Source: Xylocopa sonorina (taxonomy: Eukaryota; Arthropoda; Insecta; Hymenoptera; Apidae). Taken from it: a stretch of DNA of 64,000 nt. The translations under genes and the position numbers were made by a program. Below the pieces are notes generated by a model. It saw nothing but the letters and a program-made list of their open reading frames with translations. It searched no databases and was not told where the DNA came from. Where the stretch lies: positions 1,302,001 to 1,366,000 of the forward strand of contig NC_135199.1 in the NCBI RefSeq assembly GCF_050948175.1. Direction: 5' to 3'. This document shows positions 25,443 to 37,740 of the stretch, one piece after another (within the stretch, counting starts at the first letter, position 1; every line of letters starts with the position of its first letter).

Positions 25443-25847
25443 CTATGAAATATGAAAACCTTTTCCTTTTCCACAACCCCTTTCCATATTAAAGGAATGA
25501 TTAGTTCTACATGACGAAAAACCTGAATTAGTAAGATCTCTACGAACATAAGTAATTTGTAAGTAATACATTTCTTCTGTTTGAAATATTTGCCTTTGCA
25601 TAGAATAGAATGTATAGATATAAATTCCTGTCTTATATCCATTTCGATCCAATTCTGTTATAGCTTTTGAGCAGGAATAATATTGATTATACCTGATTTT
25701 TGCAATAGTTTTTTATTTAACAGATTTTATAGACGTAGAAGCATCATTTGAGGGATGTATTGATCTACTTTGCAGTTCTATCAGTTTCTTTTTCTGCTCG
25801 CTACTTTCTATTATCAGTTCCATATACTTATCCTTTATCACCATCAT
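25443..25847 (-). pseudogene. Relic of the L-block open frame, copy B
   Basis: Same frame as 5362-5766 and 58940-59344. It starts ATGATGGTG at 25847 and ends after GFHIS. It has the same in-frame TAA after SIKSVK as copy A, so A and B share an inactivating mutation and are probably sister copies. C-terminal conservation is high (GYKTGIYIYTFYS, VRRDLTNSGF). Confidence 0.45.
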
Positions 25848-25899
25848 ATATGTTGCATAAGATTATAATAACTTTTTGTCTTTAAATTTTGCGGATATT

Positions 25900-26208
25900 T
25901 CAATTAAATTTCGTTTGATTAAACAAACAGAGATGAAAAAGGAGTGACATAATAATTTGCATCTGACTGTTTTGAAAGGCACGTACTTTACTTAACGTTT
26001 GCAATGATTCAGTTAGCGCAGAAAATAAATATTCTACATTATAAACTGTCCGCTCTTGTAATTGTAAGGCAAATACATTCATCTGTCGACATCGTGAACA
26101 CTGTTTTTTGGCTAAATTCCAGAAAAACAAATATATTATAAGTATTATAACAAACATCGTAATATTAAATATAACTTTGTTCATCGTTGCCTTGTTGGGT
26201 ACATCCAT
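25900..26208 (-). other. 102-codon frame with one hydrophobic segment in L copy B
   Basis: Begins MDVPNKATMNKV. It has a hydrophobic stretch (residues about 13-31, FNITMFVIILIIYLFFW) followed by a polar part (YNVEYLFSALTESLQTLSKV). In copies A and C the matching polar segment, with LTESL or a close variant, is still readable (5101-5289 in A, near 58680-58830 in C), but the upstream part is disrupted. It could be a membrane-anchored short protein or a chance frame. No family recognised. Confidence 0.25.
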
Positions 26209-26606
26209 AACAATACACAGGGTTGGGCAGTGAAAATTAGCACCTCAGATATTCTCGAAACAATAAGTTTCATAGAAATTTTTGCTGATATAAAATTGTA
26301 CCAAGGGCCCAGACGTTGATGAAAATAGTTTTTTTGTACGTGGAGATATGTTGGATATTTCAAGATCACCTTCATTTTTTAAAATGAAATGGTATGTTCA
26401 TTCTTGCATAATACGATAGAGTATTTCAAAACGAGTTTAACGACCTGTAACATGAAGCCATTAAAGGTTACAAGAAGTAAAAAAAAGGCGATAATGCTTA
26501 CGGTTTTGATAGTGAATGAAACATACGTATTGCAAACAGTGGTGGAAGGAAGTGTGTAAACACTGTTCGAAGGGCATTTTAATAGTTTGCAGAATAAGTT
26601 AAACAT
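26178..26606 (-). other. Open stretch with a single stop in L copy B
   Basis: Two frames (26379-26606 and 26181-26375) lie in one reading frame separated only by a TAA in the middle (SF, stop, KMKVILK). The first begins MFNLFCKLLKCPSNS. The equivalent of copy C contains a GTAAGT near 58253 and a TTACAG near 58310, which could be intron ends. No domain recognised; an exon remnant is possible. Confidence 0.2.
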
Positions 26607-27160
26607 GATAATATTAGTATTGAAAAATCGGTTTGATTACAACTGGTTAGGCTGTTCGATTGTCGTCCATTTTATAAGTACTGAGCTGCGATTCCTGAGG
26701 ACAGCTCACACAATTGTTGAACTAGGGAAGATTAACATTGTGAATTTAATCAAAAGGTAATTACATTCCATTAGATTGTAAACAAATGTTAATGTTTCAT
26801 TTTAAATAGTGAGATTAAATACTCTTTACAAAACTACAAAAATGGGTACATTCCTCTCTGTTATTATTATTTCATAAAGAATTATACTTGCAATTATATA
26901 GTTCATTACAATAAAAAATATTTCTCAGGAAATTCTAAATATTAAATTAAAGAACCAAGCAAAACATTTTCAATAATTACGAATATGAAAAATACTTGAA
27001 CATTTCAATGGAAAAATATTTGAACGTACCAATAGAAAGATGTTCTAAACAGGAGTTAGAAAAATCAAACATTTAATTTCAATTCCAGAATTCATCTATA
27101 AGGGGTAAAATATTTTGAAAACTTTAATTACAGTCTTTAATGCAAGTAGTTGGACAGTAT

Positions 27161-27590
27161 TTCAATTTTTAAGAAAATTGATGAAAGTCAACCATTTTGA
27201 AGTGGTCAGAATTTTTATCGTTTGAGCAATAAGTGGCTAACAAATAACTGCATAAATTTCAGGCTTATAAACATATGGATTACATCTTATGCAGACACGT
27301 TTATAACCGAGCTACTAATTAATAATCAACACTAAGTAATGATTTTAAAACTTAAACGTTTACACCTCGCATACATATAATAATATTGCAAACGTGAAAA
27401 GTAAGTGGTTTTTCTAAAACTCTTCTAAAAGAACGGACGAAGGCAATAGAAATCTTTGTTGGAGTTAGCAAGCTCTAAAGTTCTAAGTAACGCGACGTCC
27501 ATTATCTGCCAACGTTTCATAGCAAGTAAGTTCTGAAGTTCTATGAAATCCGATGGAGCTTCTCACTATCAACGTTTCAAAGGAAGTTCT
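27161..27590. other. No gene; AT-rich spacer and a short satellite-like stretch
   Basis: 27161-27470 has no match elsewhere in the window that I could see and no frame. 27480-27590 has diverged S-b words in plus polarity (tctaaagttctaagtaacgc, caacgtttcatagcaagtaag). Confidence 0.4.
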
Positions 27591-28380
27591 CAAACTCTCA
27601 GTTCTGCGTTTAAAGCTATGTGTGTTCTATATATCTATGTAAAGTGATATTCCCTATCAGTTGTGACGGATACCTATCTACAGTAAGTCAGGGAAGCTCG
27701 AAGTAGATAATTATCCAAATGCCTTAAAGTGTAAAACGTACTCTAGTCTAAAGCAATCTATTGTTACAATATTCACCGAAAGGAGGGGTATTTCGAAACT
27801 GAGAGACTATAGTTTCTTAGGCGCCAGCTGCTCAGAAAGCAGCTAAGAAGTAGACTACACGACCCTGGGAAACAAGGGGCGGAACAACCCTCGAAACTTC
27901 GAAATGCTCCACCTATCGCCTACGCCTAACTGAGTACACGCACTCAGATCGCGGGATACTGAAGTCACGGCTTCTTTATTTATGGCCTTGACGTGGGTTT
28001 AACTAACAAGGGCTACGGGAAACTACGCAACACGCCGAGAATGACCGGGGATCACCACCCGCTTCACGATATAGAATACAATACACAATATGTGATACAA
28101 GAAATGCGGCATTAAAACGGGATGCTTTAGCGAATAACCTCCTCGAGGTTCCTTGGTGGGGTGGGCTGTACGCTCTGGTATTGTTCGGGGCCATCGAACA
28201 GTGGATTTCAGCGATCACCTCTTCTCGCCCCTTCGGGTGTCTCTGAGGGGGGTCCTCCTGATCATTTGAATTGCGGAGCGTCTCGCGCACAACGCTCCCA
28301 TGGCTCACCTGCAGGGACGCTGGACCTTTGACTTCTCTTTAGGCGGTTAAATGGGGTTTGAGGTTCTTCTCACATCCAAA
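27591..28380 (-). mobile_element. X-family relic (X4)
   Basis: Left half matches the reverse complement of X3 (2820-3290): gtgatattccctatcag, aatgccttaaagtgtaaaacgt, cgaaatgctcc. The middle has gatcaccaccc and gggatgctttagcgaataa. The right half (gttccttggtggggtgggctg, cttcgggtgtctctgagggggg) matches X1 near 4360-4460 and, inverted, X5. No TGTGACG end survives. It forms the S-to-L junction of composite copy B. Confidence 0.7.
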
Positions 28381-29247
28381 AGCATTATAAAGCATAGAAG
28401 CAGAAAAGCATAATGCTATGCATAATTGGTTACAGTTTATTTACTTTGAATGGTCGAAATGAAATGCACAATCGCATGGTGTAATGCTTTAGGTATCTAC
28501 TGTTTTGAGACGCAGATAATATGAAATACCATAACCGCTGGAAGAAACAGCAGAATTCACAATCGATTACTGTATAGGAGCAGACAAGTATAATGACATG
28601 AATATAACATAACATGGTACATGCTTTACCACCCTCATAATAGATTCGCCACCTTATTGCATGGACACAAAAAAATACGTTTGTTTGACACGTAGAAACT
28701 ATGATGCGCGATCCCGCTTCATGTATCCCTTCTATTGACATTCATTAAAAGTGTAGAAGCATATTGCTATGCATAGAACGTTATAGGTTATTTACCTTGA
28801 AACGTTGAAATGAGTTGCGCTATCGCATTGAAAGTAGCAATAAAACTGTATTACCATGACACGCATAAAATATGAAGTGCAATCGCGTTGCACGGAACAG
28901 AAGAATTCACATACTTTTGAAGTGTAGAAGCATAATGAGTTGTACAGAGTATGAAAATCCACCGACATACATGGGACCATTAGAACTCCATTGCTTCAAA
29001 CAGTAGACATCTAAAAACGCTAACCCGTAGCAGGGAAGTGTGGGATTTACATTGGTTTGAAGTCTTGACGAAATATACATAACACGTTGCATTGACATTA
29101 CATGTTATCATGAAACATAGAAATGAGATGCGATATCGCGTTTTGAGAAGCATTAGAACTCTACTGCTTCGATACATAGATAACTGGGAACGTTATTCCG
29201 TCTCAAGGGTGTGTGAGATTTACATTCTTTTGAAGTGTTGACATGAT
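28381..29247 (-). repeat. Satellite S, minus polarity (S-b then S-a)
   Basis: 28381-28740 is the reverse complement of 56935-57290 over its full length, showing that the satellite flank belongs to the duplicated composite unit. From about 28900 it turns to S-a (gaaatgagatgcgatatcgcg, cataacacgttgcattg). Confidence 0.88.
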
Positions 29248-29250
29248 ATT

Positions 29251-29480
29251 ATCTGCCCTGCATCAGGACGGTGATCGGGCGTACTTTCTCACCCGGACAG
29301 GTATACGCAAACGGAATCTACCATCTACCGTCCTGTTACACACACCTCACTAAAACGGGCGATGGAAAAATCCAGATGTGCCGCTGCACCTTTCTCACTG
29401 GTGAGTCCTTCAGATACTCCGCTGGAGGGGACGAATCCCAACCGTCGCAGTACCACGGAGAACCCCGGGGAGGGACCTTT
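29251..29480 (+). repeat. GC-rich inverted repeat, left arm
   Basis: Starts ctgccctgcatcaggacggtg and matches the reverse complement of 30640-30876 over about 230 bp (ggaatctaccatctacc, cacctcactaaaacgggcga, gtgagtccttcag). Both arms hold an ATG-initiated frame in the same place (CAAAPF, VSPS, NRR). This may be the start of a LINE gag, but no diagnostic domain is present. Confidence 0.65.
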
Positions 29481-30134
29481 AGTCAAACTCGGCAATCGAC
29501 CAGTGAGATCGGATCACCGCTTAGCTGCAGCGATCCACAGCGAGACTAGAGCAAAGACACACGTCAATTTTCCATATTCCTGAACCGGTAAGCTAGAGCG
29601 GACCACCGCTTAGTGGACCAGTATCTGGACGTATGGAATCCGACTCGAATGCGACGTTCCGGCACATCCAAACAATCTCGGGGCGCGAAAAGGATAAACG
29701 TCTTACGATCGCAGGCACACAAATACATTGTTGCAACCGTCGACTTGTACACATATTACTGTACCGTCTCTTCTTTCGCTGCACACCGGCCGGACAGCCG
29801 TCCTGCAACGCCGCATCCATCGCCGATTCGCAATAGAGACTAGCCTACCACGGTACTCGTCCCGTCGATGATTCCGCCTCACAGCCCGTACGCAGAAACC
29901 ATACCCGAGGACGATCCGGGCCGACGACGATACCTGCAATAAGCACATTGTATATTAGCAGCTATCAAGCACCGAAGGTAAGTCAACGTTATCTTATTCT
30001 CGTCCGTGCCTTTTCGATCCGTGTTTCGCGAGCAAGAAGAGTCCGGACTTCGACGCAATTGTGCGAGCCGAACAGTTTGGAGCTCCATGTCTCTTCGGCC
30101 AACGGTTAGTTATCCGCAACCCGAGACGTAACAA
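29481..30134 (-). mobile_element. GC-rich block, possible LTR (minus)
   Basis: About 600 bp, far richer in GC than its surroundings. On the minus strand it starts TGTTACGTCTCGGG at 30133, a TG start like the TGTAACGTC ends near 781 and 13955. It has no frame with a recognisable domain. Satellite S resumes directly to its right (30135). Its left limit is not defined; I place it between 29480 and 29550. A solo LTR is the most natural reading, but the second end was not proved. Confidence 0.35.
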
Positions 30135-30235
30135 TACATCTATTCATGAGACATAAAAATGAGATGCGACTTCGCGTATAATGAAGTATTAAATCTCTAT
30201 TGCTTCGATACGCAGACAGCTAGAAACGCTATTCG
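30135..30235 (-). repeat. Satellite S-a fragment, minus polarity
   Basis: Part of one monomer (catgagacataaaaatgagatgcgac, cagacagctagaaacgctattcg) trapped inside the inverted-arm structure. It has the same polarity as the array to the left of 29247. Confidence 0.7.
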
Positions 30236-30346
30236 CCCCTTTCAGTGAGGTGGGTGTAACTAGTTGGTGGATGGTAGATTCTGTTAGCGTATACTCGTAG
30301 AGGTGAGGAAGCACGCCTGATCACCGTCCTGGTGTAGGGCAGACAA
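30236..30346 (-). repeat. GC-rich arm, short third copy
   Basis: Same sequence as the end of the right arm (tttcagtgaggtgggtgtaac, gatggtagatt, gatcaccgtcctggtgtaggg). It is followed by aatatcttgtcaacac, the same words that follow the right arm at 30877. Confidence 0.7.
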
Positions 30347-30639
30347 TAAATATCTTGTCAACACGGGTTCCAGAACCTGGGTGTTCAGGATGTGCCATCC
30401 CTACCTCCTCGTGGTGGAACCTGGGCGTCTGGCTTGCCTGGTGGCTAACGGGGCTCTGGTCTTATCGAATTAAACTGGGACTCGGAGGTTTGGGGCAGTA
30501 TCGATTTGCCCATGCTAGTCCGAGACACTTTCGTAGAGCAAAATTGTATAAGACTGAGGCTGGCAGTCTGGATCATATATAAATTTGGCCAAACTGATCC
30601 ATCCTAATTCGAAAAGGGTCAGAGTGAGCGTGTTCGCGT
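30347..30639. other. No gene; unassigned spacer of the inverted-arm structure
   Basis: Begins with a satellite scrap (atatcttgtcaacac) and then GC-moderate sequence (cctcctcgtggtggaacctgg). No similarity to other parts of the window was seen and no domain was recognised. Confidence 0.35.
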
Positions 30640-30876
30640 ACACGCAGTGAGTTCGCTTCCCCGAGGATCCCCGTGGGTGCCTCGGCGGTTGAGATTCAAC
30701 CCCTCCGACGCAGTAGCTGAAGGACTCACCCGCGGGAAAGGCGCCGCGGCACATCCGGGTTTATCCATCGCCCGTTTCAGTGAGGTGGGTGTAACTGGGA
30801 GGTAGATGGTAGATTCCGATTGCATATAACCGTCCGGGTGAGGAAGCATGCCTGATCACCGTCCTGGTGTAGGGCA
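30640..30876 (-). repeat. GC-rich inverted repeat, right arm
   Basis: Reverse complement of 29251-29480. It ends ggtgtagggcag and is followed by aaaatatcttgtcaacacttc. The left arm is preceded by gaagtgttgacatgatattat. The flanks are therefore mirror images too, and the satellite reads minus on the left and plus on the right. Confidence 0.65.
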
Positions 30877-30879
30877 GAA

Positions 30880-32103
30880 AATATCTTGTCAACACTTCAA
30901 TAGAACGTAAAGCCTACACTTCTTTGCTACGGAACAGCATTTTAGATGTCTACATATCGAAACAATAGAGATCTAATGTTTTATAAAACGCGATAGCGCA
31001 TCCCATTTCTATGTTTCATGACAAGATATATTTTTCATTGCGAAGTGTTATGTATACCTCGTCTACACTTCAAAAGACTGTAAATGCGACACATACTTGC
31101 TAGGAAGTAGCGTTTCCAGGTGTCTACGTATCGAAGCAATAGAGTTCTAATGCTTCTTAAAACGCGATGTCGCATCTCATTCCTATGACTCATGATAAGA
31201 TATAATATTCATTGCGTAGTATACCTCGTCTACCCTACAAATGAATGTAAATACGACAGTTCCTTATTAGGAAATAGCGTTTCCAGATGTTTACATATCG
31301 AAGGATTAGAGTTCTAATGCTTCTTAAAAGGAGATATCGCATATCATTTCTATGTTTCATGATAAGATATAATATTCATTGCGAAGTGTTATGTATACCT
31401 CGTCTATACTTCAAAGGATTGTAACTGCCACACTTCCCTGCTAGGAAATAGCGTTTCAAGATGTGTACGTATCGAAGCAGTAGTCTTCTAATTCTTCTTA
31501 AAACGCGATATCGCGTCTCATTTCTATGTTTCATGATAAGATATAATATACATTGCGATGTGTTATGTATATCTCGTATACACTTCAAGAGAGTGTAAAT
31601 GCGTCACTTCCTCGTTACGAAATAGCGTTTCCAGGTGTCTACGTATCGAAGCAATAGAGTTCTAATGATTCTTAAAACGCGATATCGCATCTCATTTCTA
31701 TGTTTCATGATAAGATATAATATTCATTGCGAAGTGTTATGTATACCTCGTCCACACTTCAAAAGACTGTAAATGCGACACATATTTGCTAGGAAGTAGC
31801 GTTTCCAGGTGTCTACGTATCGAAGCAATAGAGTTCTAATGCTTCTTAGAACGCGATATCGCATATCGTTTCTATGTTTCATGATAAGATAAAACATTCA
31901 TTGCGATGTGTTATGTTTACCTCGTCTACACTACCAATGAATGTAAATGCGATACTTCCTTGCTAGGAAATAGCGTTTGCAGATGTCTACGTATCGTAGC
32001 AATAGAGTTCTAATGCTTCTTAAAACGCGATGTCGCATCTCATTTCAATGCTTCATGATGAGATGCAATATTCAATACAACGCGTTATGTATATCAGCAT
32101 AAG
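30880..32103 (+). repeat. Satellite S-a, plus polarity
   Basis: Seven monomers of about 172 bp, unusually similar to one another (attcattgcgaagtgttatgtatacctcgtc is a shared variant). That points to recent local amplification. A related variant occurs at 51111-51470. Confidence 0.92.
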
Positions 32104-32513
32104 TGTGCGGAATAGATGAGTTTTTCATGTGAATATTTCAAAACGATGTAGCAGTTGTTCGTTAGCATTCGTTCGAGTTATATCACCGTTGAGAAGAACT
32201 GTATAATGATATACAAAACCTTGTAGTTGTCTATAGTTAATAAATTTTCTACAGTTTTTGGGCTCAGGAGTGTTAATTATCAAGAAGGCATTCAAGACTT
32301 AAATCAGATACGTTCTAAAGATTGGAATATTATCGAGTATTTGAAAACAGAACGTTGGAAAAAATGACTTGACGGTCTAGAACGTTCGAGAAGTTATTCA
32401 TGCGACCCGAGTGCAGTTTTGAGAGATATTGCGAGAATGAAAAATAAACTTTCATGTAGAGACAATTCGAATTTATACGCGAGTGTCGAGTATAAATTTT
32501 CACCATGATAGAT

Positions 32514-34219
32514 TAGAATAAAATCACAATTACTGCGCTAAAAGAGTTATTAATGGAGCATAAACTACCGACTGCTAGTTCGAAAACTAAATTAATTTCC
32601 CATTTGATAGATATTGACGCAGACGGAACGGGGATAGATGACAAGCAGAGAGAAGGTCGTGAAGATAATGGAGGGTTGTGTGCTGATATATCATTAAACG
32701 TACAGTCAGCAATGAATCTACAGCAACGAGAAACTGATTCTTTTTTTTGAAGAAACAGAATTAGCAGAAGGTGAGTTAGCCATGTTGCGTCTTGAGATAG
32801 ATCCAATACGAAGAACAATTCATTTAATTACAGGTTCTGCAAAATTTGGATAATGAGCAGGGACGATCGACGCGTAATTTTGGGAGCGAACAATATGATG
32901 TTGTTAGTGGCGGTGCCAATCTCTTGGCATTGAATAATGGCAATGAATGCAATGTTTTATCTCAATTCTGTTAGCCGCGAACGAATATTTCGGCAGTTGC
33001 AAATTTACTTTTTAAATTTGATGGCAAATCTGGTGACAGTGAAATTTGGAAGAAGTAGATCAAATTGTTGAGGACGATATATAAATTGGAAGATGACGTT
33101 CCATTATTACCAATGGGTTTACAACTGAAGGGAAAAGCACTTCAATCGTTTCATTCTATACGAGAATATATAACTATGCCATCCAACCGACTGCTGGAAG
33201 AATTAAGAGTTACGTTTTATCATCCACAAAGCAAAATTGAAATAAGGAAGAAATTTGAAATATGATTATAGAAGAGGTACCAGACATTTCGTGAATATTT
33301 ACACGAGAAGATCATTCTCGGAAATCGAGTACCAACCAACGACGATGAAATACTTGAATATCTGGTTGACGGCATCCCCGATTAAATGCTCCGGAACCAG
33401 GCGCATATTCAACAGTTTACAACAACCGATCAACTTTCGAAAGCATTTGAAAACCTAATTCTTCGAGATCAAGATTTGTCGAGTGTGCAAATGTCAACAA
33501 AATTTGAAAAGTGTGAAGACAGCTTCGTTAGAAATGAACGAAAAGAGGTGGTCAATGTTGGTAAGATGAAGGTGTTCACCGGTAATATTGTACGATGTTA
33601 TACTTGTGGTGGGCACGATCATATTAGTGTGAATTGTCCAACGAATGATCGCGGTGTAAAATGTTTTATATGTCAAGAACCTGGACATATTGCGTTGAAA
33701 TGTCCCAAGAAATGTAAAACGAGTGAAGAGAGCTGCGCGACATTAGGTGTATCGTACAGAAAGTATCTCGAAAATGATTTACTTAACGGATACGAAATCG
33801 AAGCATTAATGGATTCAGGAAGTGATTTTAGTTTAATTCACACCGACGAGTTTATTAAGTTCGCTTCTCCGCAATTACGACACGATGAATTACATTTCGA
33901 TGGTATAGATTCAAAGAATGATACAACATTTGGTGAATTTCAAGCAGAAATTACCGCAGATGGGCACTCATATCCTATTTGTATACATGTGTTCTCTCAT
34001 ACTATTGTCCGACACAAGCTGTTGATGGCAACGAATTTCTTAAATGTAACCGATGTTAGCATTAGAGGTTGTAAAGTAAACTTTCGTCCATTACCGAAAG
34101 TAACGCGCGAAATTGTTGAAAGAGAAAATATTGTACCGGAAATATTTAAAAGAGATGTAACGAGTGACGTGATAGATGTAAATCAAGTTGGTGTGTCTCA
34201 TGTATTAGTTCCTAATTAG
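32514..34219 (+). pseudogene. gypsy copy 1 gag and protease
   Basis: The gag N-terminus near 32553 (MEHKLPTASSKTKLISHLID) looks SAP-like. A second gag piece starts near 33065. The frame 33386-34219 holds two zinc knuckles, CYTCGGHDHISVNC (near 33597) and CFICQEPGHIALKC (near 33660). It then has a retropepsin active site, LMDSGSDFSLI (near 33806). Frameshifts separate the gag pieces. The protein would package RNA and process the polyprotein in an active element. Confidence 0.85.
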
Positions 34220-34377
34220 CGAGTGGCGATGGAATATCTTGTTAGTAATTACAAGCCGAGTAAAACCTTTGAACCTTAAATTGCAATGAAATTAATATTG
34301 TAAGGCGAAGAGTCTGTATATCAATCGGCGGGACGTTTGTCATCGTCGCAAAAAGAGATGGTTAATGTGTAGGTAGA

Positions 34378-34850
34378 ACAGAGGATTGCGGCTGGAGTCG
34401 CTCAGTTATCTACTTCTGATTATGCGAGTCCGGTTGTTCGCGTTTGGAAGAAAAATGATTCGTTTAGATTATGTGTAGATTATCGACAAATTAATAAGAA
34501 GATTATTAAATATAGATATCCGTTACAACTGATTGAAGATCAATTAGATCTGTTGCAAGTCGCGCGCATTTTCAGTACACTTGACTTGAAAAACGATTTC
34601 TTTCACGCGCGACAGGATAAATCAAGTCGAAAATATACAGCAATTGTTGTACCAGATGGTCATTATGAATTCTTTTGAGTCCCTTTTGGTTTATGTAATT
34701 CTCCAGCTGTTTTTCAAAGATTTATAAATACCATACTTAGAGATCTTATTCATGAGGAAATTGTTTTAGCATACATGAATGATTTGATTATTTCATCAAA
34801 TGATACTGAACGTGGGATCAAATTCTTGAAAAGGTTTTAATTGTAGCGAG
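34378..34850 (+). pseudogene. gypsy copy 1 reverse transcriptase
   Basis: Typical RT order: SDYASPVVRVWKK, RLCVDYRQINKK, STLDLKNDFFHARQ, VPFGLCNSPAVFQRF, then AYMNDLIISS. The YxDD box reads YMND, so its first catalytic Asp is Asn. A TGA stands before VPFGL where copy 2 has CGA, a C-to-T change at CpG. Both changes inactivate the enzyme. RNase H remains follow at 35123-35359 (ELHTDASALRYGAILFQ). Confidence 0.88.
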
Positions 34851-35916
34851 CGGAGCCGGTTTAATATTCAGTTGGGAAGAATGTTGTTTCAAGTAAACTT
34901 CTGTCGAGTTCCTCGGGCATGTAATCAACAATGGCTGTTTGGCCGGTCACTGAAATTGATGCAGTCAGACGATTTCTAGAGTCGACAAATGTTAAACATG
35001 TATAAAGTTTACTAGGACTCATCGAGTATTTTCGTAAATTTATCCGTGAATACCCTGTAATTGCGCGATCTTTGCCTTACCTTCTGCAAGCGAATGCTAA
35101 ATTCTGTTTTGGAGCGACTTAAATGGAAGCATTCATACGACTTATACTTTTATTGAGTGAGAAACCAATGTTGAATTTGGTTCAAGTACAAGTGGAGATG
35201 GAGTTGCATACAGATGCTTCTGCGTTAAGGTACGGAGCGATTTTATTTCAAAGAAATAACGAAGCTAAACCTTTTCACCCTATATATTATTTTCTAGTGG
35301 TAAGACAACTTCTGCTGCATCTAAATATAGTAGCTATGAGTTCGAAGTTTCAGCAATAGTAAAAGCGTTGAAGAAATTAGGACTTCATTTATTAGGATTT
35401 TCGTTTGCTATTGTTTCTGATTGCCGAGCTATTACTCTTACAATAAATAGGAAAGATCTTTGTTCGTCCAGAGAAGAACATGATTCATGTTGATGCGCTT
35501 AGTAGAAAACCTCCTCCTACGAATTTCTTAATCGATGAATCTGATGCACGTCTTACGGAACGTTTGCGGGAAGCACAGAAAGAAGATGAGAAGGACCCTT
35601 ACAAACATCTACGTCAGCAGATTCTATGAAATTGTGGATCGACTAAATCAATGTTGATTTATTTGAAATCGAAGACGACATGAATGAAGACATTCAGGAC
35701 AAATATTCATGCAGGACGGCAGAGTGAAGGATAACGAAATTATCTTAATGTAAAAGCTAATCAATAATTCAGGTTTCAAAAGTTATGTGCGTGAAATATT
35801 CTAGAATGCGACAGCAGTTGTTCATTAGCAGTCCTTGGAGTAATATCTCAGTTGAAAGGAACTATCTAATGATTTACAAAATCTTGTAATTCTCTTTCAT
35901 TAATAAGTTTCCTACA

Positions 35917-36960
35917 TTATGCATAGAAGATTACAGCTTACTTAATTCGATACGAACAAATGAAATGCGCCATCGCATTGCATGAAGAATTAGAACTCTA
36001 TTGTTTTGACATGCAGACACTTTGAAACGCCACCCTGTTGCATGAAAGCCTACAATTCACAACCTTATGATGTGTAGAAGCACATAAGTATAGTGCCATG
36101 CATACAAGATTACAGCTCACTTACTTTGGAATGTTGAAGTGAGATGTGCCATGGCATTGCATGGAGTATTAGAACTCCGTTGCATTGAAACTTAGGCACT
36201 GTGAAGCCCCATCCTGATGCGTGGTACTGTAGAATTCACATTCCTCTGAAGTGTTGAATCAGATGAGAATAATGCTATGCATTAAAAATTACAACTTACT
36301 CCGATTGAAATATTGAAATGAAATGCAATATCGCGATGCATGAAGCATCAGAAATTAAATACTTCAACACTTAGAAATCTGGAAGCACTATTTCGTTGCA
36401 AGGAAGTGTGGGATTCAAATTCTTCAGAAAAGGAGAAGCAGATAAGCATAACGCGACGCATAGAGCATTAAAACATACTTACTAACTTTCAACCGGTGAA
36501 ATGAAATGCAATATCGCGATGCAGGAAGCATTAGAACTCAAATGCTTCGATACGTAGACATCTAGGAACGCTATCCCTTAGCAAGAAAGTATGGGATTTA
36601 CATTCTCTCGACGTGTAGACGGAATAAACTTAACACGTTGCATAGAATATTACATCTTAGCGTGTAACAAAGAAATGAGATGCCATATTGCGTTTTATTC
36701 AGTAATAGAACTATATTGCTTCGATACGTAGATATCTAGAATCGCTATTCCGTTGGAACGAACTGTAGGATTCACATTCTTTTGAAATGTAGTGGCAGAT
36801 AAACATAACGCGTTGCATTGAATATTACATGATATTATGAATGTCTGAAATGAGATGCGACATTCCGTTGAATGAAATATTAGTACTCTATTGCTTCTAC
36901 ACGTAGATATCAAGAAACGCGATCCCTTTGCAAGAAAGAGCATTATTCATATTCTTTTGA
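35917..36960 (-). repeat. Satellite S, minus polarity (S-b then S-a)
   Basis: About six monomers. Polarity is opposite to the satellite on the other side of the gypsy element (30880-32103). Confidence 0.9.
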
Positions 36961-37740
36961 AGCGATTTAATCATTTTATAAGTGATTTATTTTGAAGTGA
37001 AGTTATTCATATTCTCTGAAGCTAGTAATCATAAGGCATTCTTCAGGCGTCGTAACATTACAATTCATTTCAACAGTTCAAAGTAAGTAACTAGGTTGTA
37101 ATGCTCTATGCATCGCATTATGCTTATCTGCTCCTACACTTTAAAAGAATGTGAATCCTACGCTTCCTTAAAAAGGATTTGCGTTTCTAAACGTCTACGT
37201 GTCGACGCAATAGAGTTCTAATACATCATTGAACGCGATGTGGCATCTCATTACAATGTTTCATGATAAGTTATAATATTCAATGCAACGCGTTATGCTT
37301 ATCTGCATCTACACTTCACAAGAATGTAAATTCTGCATTTCCATGCAACAGAATGACCCCTCATAGTGTCTGCTCGTCGACGGAATGGAGTTCTAATGCT
37401 CCATTCATTGCGATGACGCATCTCACTTGAACGTTTTAAAGGATGTAATCTGTAGGCTGCTATGCATAGCAAAATGCTTATCTGTTTCTGCTTTAAAATA
37501 ATGTGAAATTTACAGTTCCATGCAACGACATGGCGCATCTCCTTTCAACGTATCAAGGTCTATAAAAACGCTGATCGAACGCTCAAATGAGATCTACCAC
37601 CGCATAGCATGGAGCATTAGAACTCTACTGCCTTGAGACGCAGGTACTATGAAGCGCCATCCCGTTGCATGGCTCTGTAGAATTCACATTCATTTGAATT
37701 GTAAAAGCAGATGAGCATAATGCATTGCATAGAAGATTAA
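36961..37740. repeat. Satellite S with two polarity switches
   Basis: A short unassigned stretch, 36961-37050 (tgaagtgatttat-type words), is followed by plus polarity from about 37055 to 37560 (gcattatgcttatctgc, gcgatgtggcatctcattac). Minus polarity resumes from about 37575 to 37740 (gagcattagaactctactgc, gaattcacattcatttg). The block abuts satellite T. Confidence 0.8.

Larger units (their letters stand above)
21784..27160 (-). repeat. L block, copy B (inverted)
   Basis: Reverse complement of copies A and C, uninterrupted by X elements, so it supplies the empty sites for X1 (near 26150) and X2 (near 22375). Its inner end, ggtttacaattaa near 21790, corresponds to position 62255 of copy C; what follows L there is replaced here by the LINE relic. 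Its outer end, cagtctttaatgcaagta near 27160, is the point where copy C starts (57626). No gene was recognised apart from the frames listed separately. Confidence 0.85.
32104..35916 (+). mobile_element. Ty3/gypsy retrotransposon, copy 1, internally deleted
   Basis: Bounded by short LTRs at 32104-32253 and 35786-35916, which share tgtgcg, cagcagttgttc or gtagcagttgttc, and tttcctaca or tttctaca at the end. It contains gag, protease, reverse transcriptase and an RNase H piece in order. The integrase is absent: sequence jumps from RNase H (about 35450) to the 3' part (gaagaacatgattcatg) that in copy 2 lies in the RNase H-integrase region. No matching target duplication flanks it, and the satellite polarity differs on the two sides. 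Confidence 0.85.

Noticed and set aside
29593..30088. Arg-rich frames of 65-81 codons
   Set aside because: Overlapping on both strands in a GC-rich block with no domain; better explained by composition.
35786..35916. Envelope gene in the gypsy element
   Set aside because: Nothing between pol and the 3' LTR has a signal peptide or membrane segment; no evidence of an errantivirus.
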